A stretch of 15,027 nucleotides of DNA from JAJZQD01 sp021847735 (GTDB taxonomy: Bacteria > Bacillota > Thermincolia > Thermincolales > UBA2595). Location of the stretch: assembly GCA_027324025.1 (NCBI GenBank), contig DAHVYW010000048.1, positions 1-15,027 on the forward strand, in the 5' to 3' direction. The notes beneath the pieces are model-generated. The model had not been told where the DNA came from and made no database searches. It saw only the letters and a program-made list of their open reading frames with translations. Made by a program: the position numbers and the translations under genes. This document shows positions 15,026 to 15,027 of this stretch, one piece after another. Position 1 is the stretch's first letter. Each line of letters starts with the position of its first letter.

Positions 15026-15027
15026 GT

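Noticed and set aside
14876..15027. Open frame MFPP followed by Gly-Leu repeats
   Set aside because: The AGG abuts the start codon, leaving no usable site, and the repeat is a plain hexamer; noted only as a possibility within the repeat entry.

Overview
The window looks like the chromosome of a Gram-positive, low-to-mid GC Firmicute, most likely a clostridial organism of the Peptococcaceae/Desulfotomaculum-Pelotomaculum kind. The reasons are strong GGAGG-type ribosome binding sites, the gene order cdaA-cdaR-FAD oxidoreductase-glmM-glmS, a glmS ribozyme, DUF881/sbp genes, and many heptamer repeats and small IS remnants between genes. The assignment is inference from gene content; there is no rRNA or other marker gene here.

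Layout. 1-610: the 5' part of an XRE-family regulator reading off the left edge, with a 47-bp perfect palindrome over its promoter, then the glmS terminator and IS-end-like direct repeats. 615-7828 (minus strand): cdaA (diadenylate cyclase), cdaR (YbbR), a COG2509-type FAD oxidoreductase, glmM and glmS. This joins c-di-AMP signalling to UDP-GlcNAc/peptidoglycan precursor supply. glmS is preceded by a recognisable glmS ribozyme (about 2500-2696) whose P1 loop carries a heptamer repeat. 8080-9868 (plus strand, divergent from cdaA): two DUF881 membrane proteins around an Sbp/DUF1290 membrane protein, a set that in Bacillus lies next to ftsA-ftsZ. 9869-10473: a gene-free region with two related, highly structured elements in opposite orientation; this is the least explained part of the window. 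10474-13636 (minus): a membrane-anchored lytic transglycosylase and an acetyl-CoA synthetase, each with its own terminator. 13637-15027: a small unrecognised acidic protein behind a possibly structured leader, then hairpins like an IS200/IS605 end, a transposase-like scrap, and 23 perfect copies of GGCTTA running to the window edge.

How it works together. CdaA makes c-di-AMP at the membrane and CdaR modulates it. GlmS makes glucosamine-6-P and GlmM converts it to glucosamine-1-P for the cell wall. The ribozyme lowers glmS mRNA when glucosamine-6-P is plentiful. The DUF881/Sbp set and the lytic transglycosylase also act at the envelope, so most of the window concerns cell-wall growth. Acs (acetate activation) is unrelated.

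The best candidates for something undescribed are the paired structured elements at 9909-10177 and 10243-10458. Next come the heptamer expansion inside the glmS ribozyme, the orphan IS605-like hairpin set, and the TTAGGC array at the right edge.
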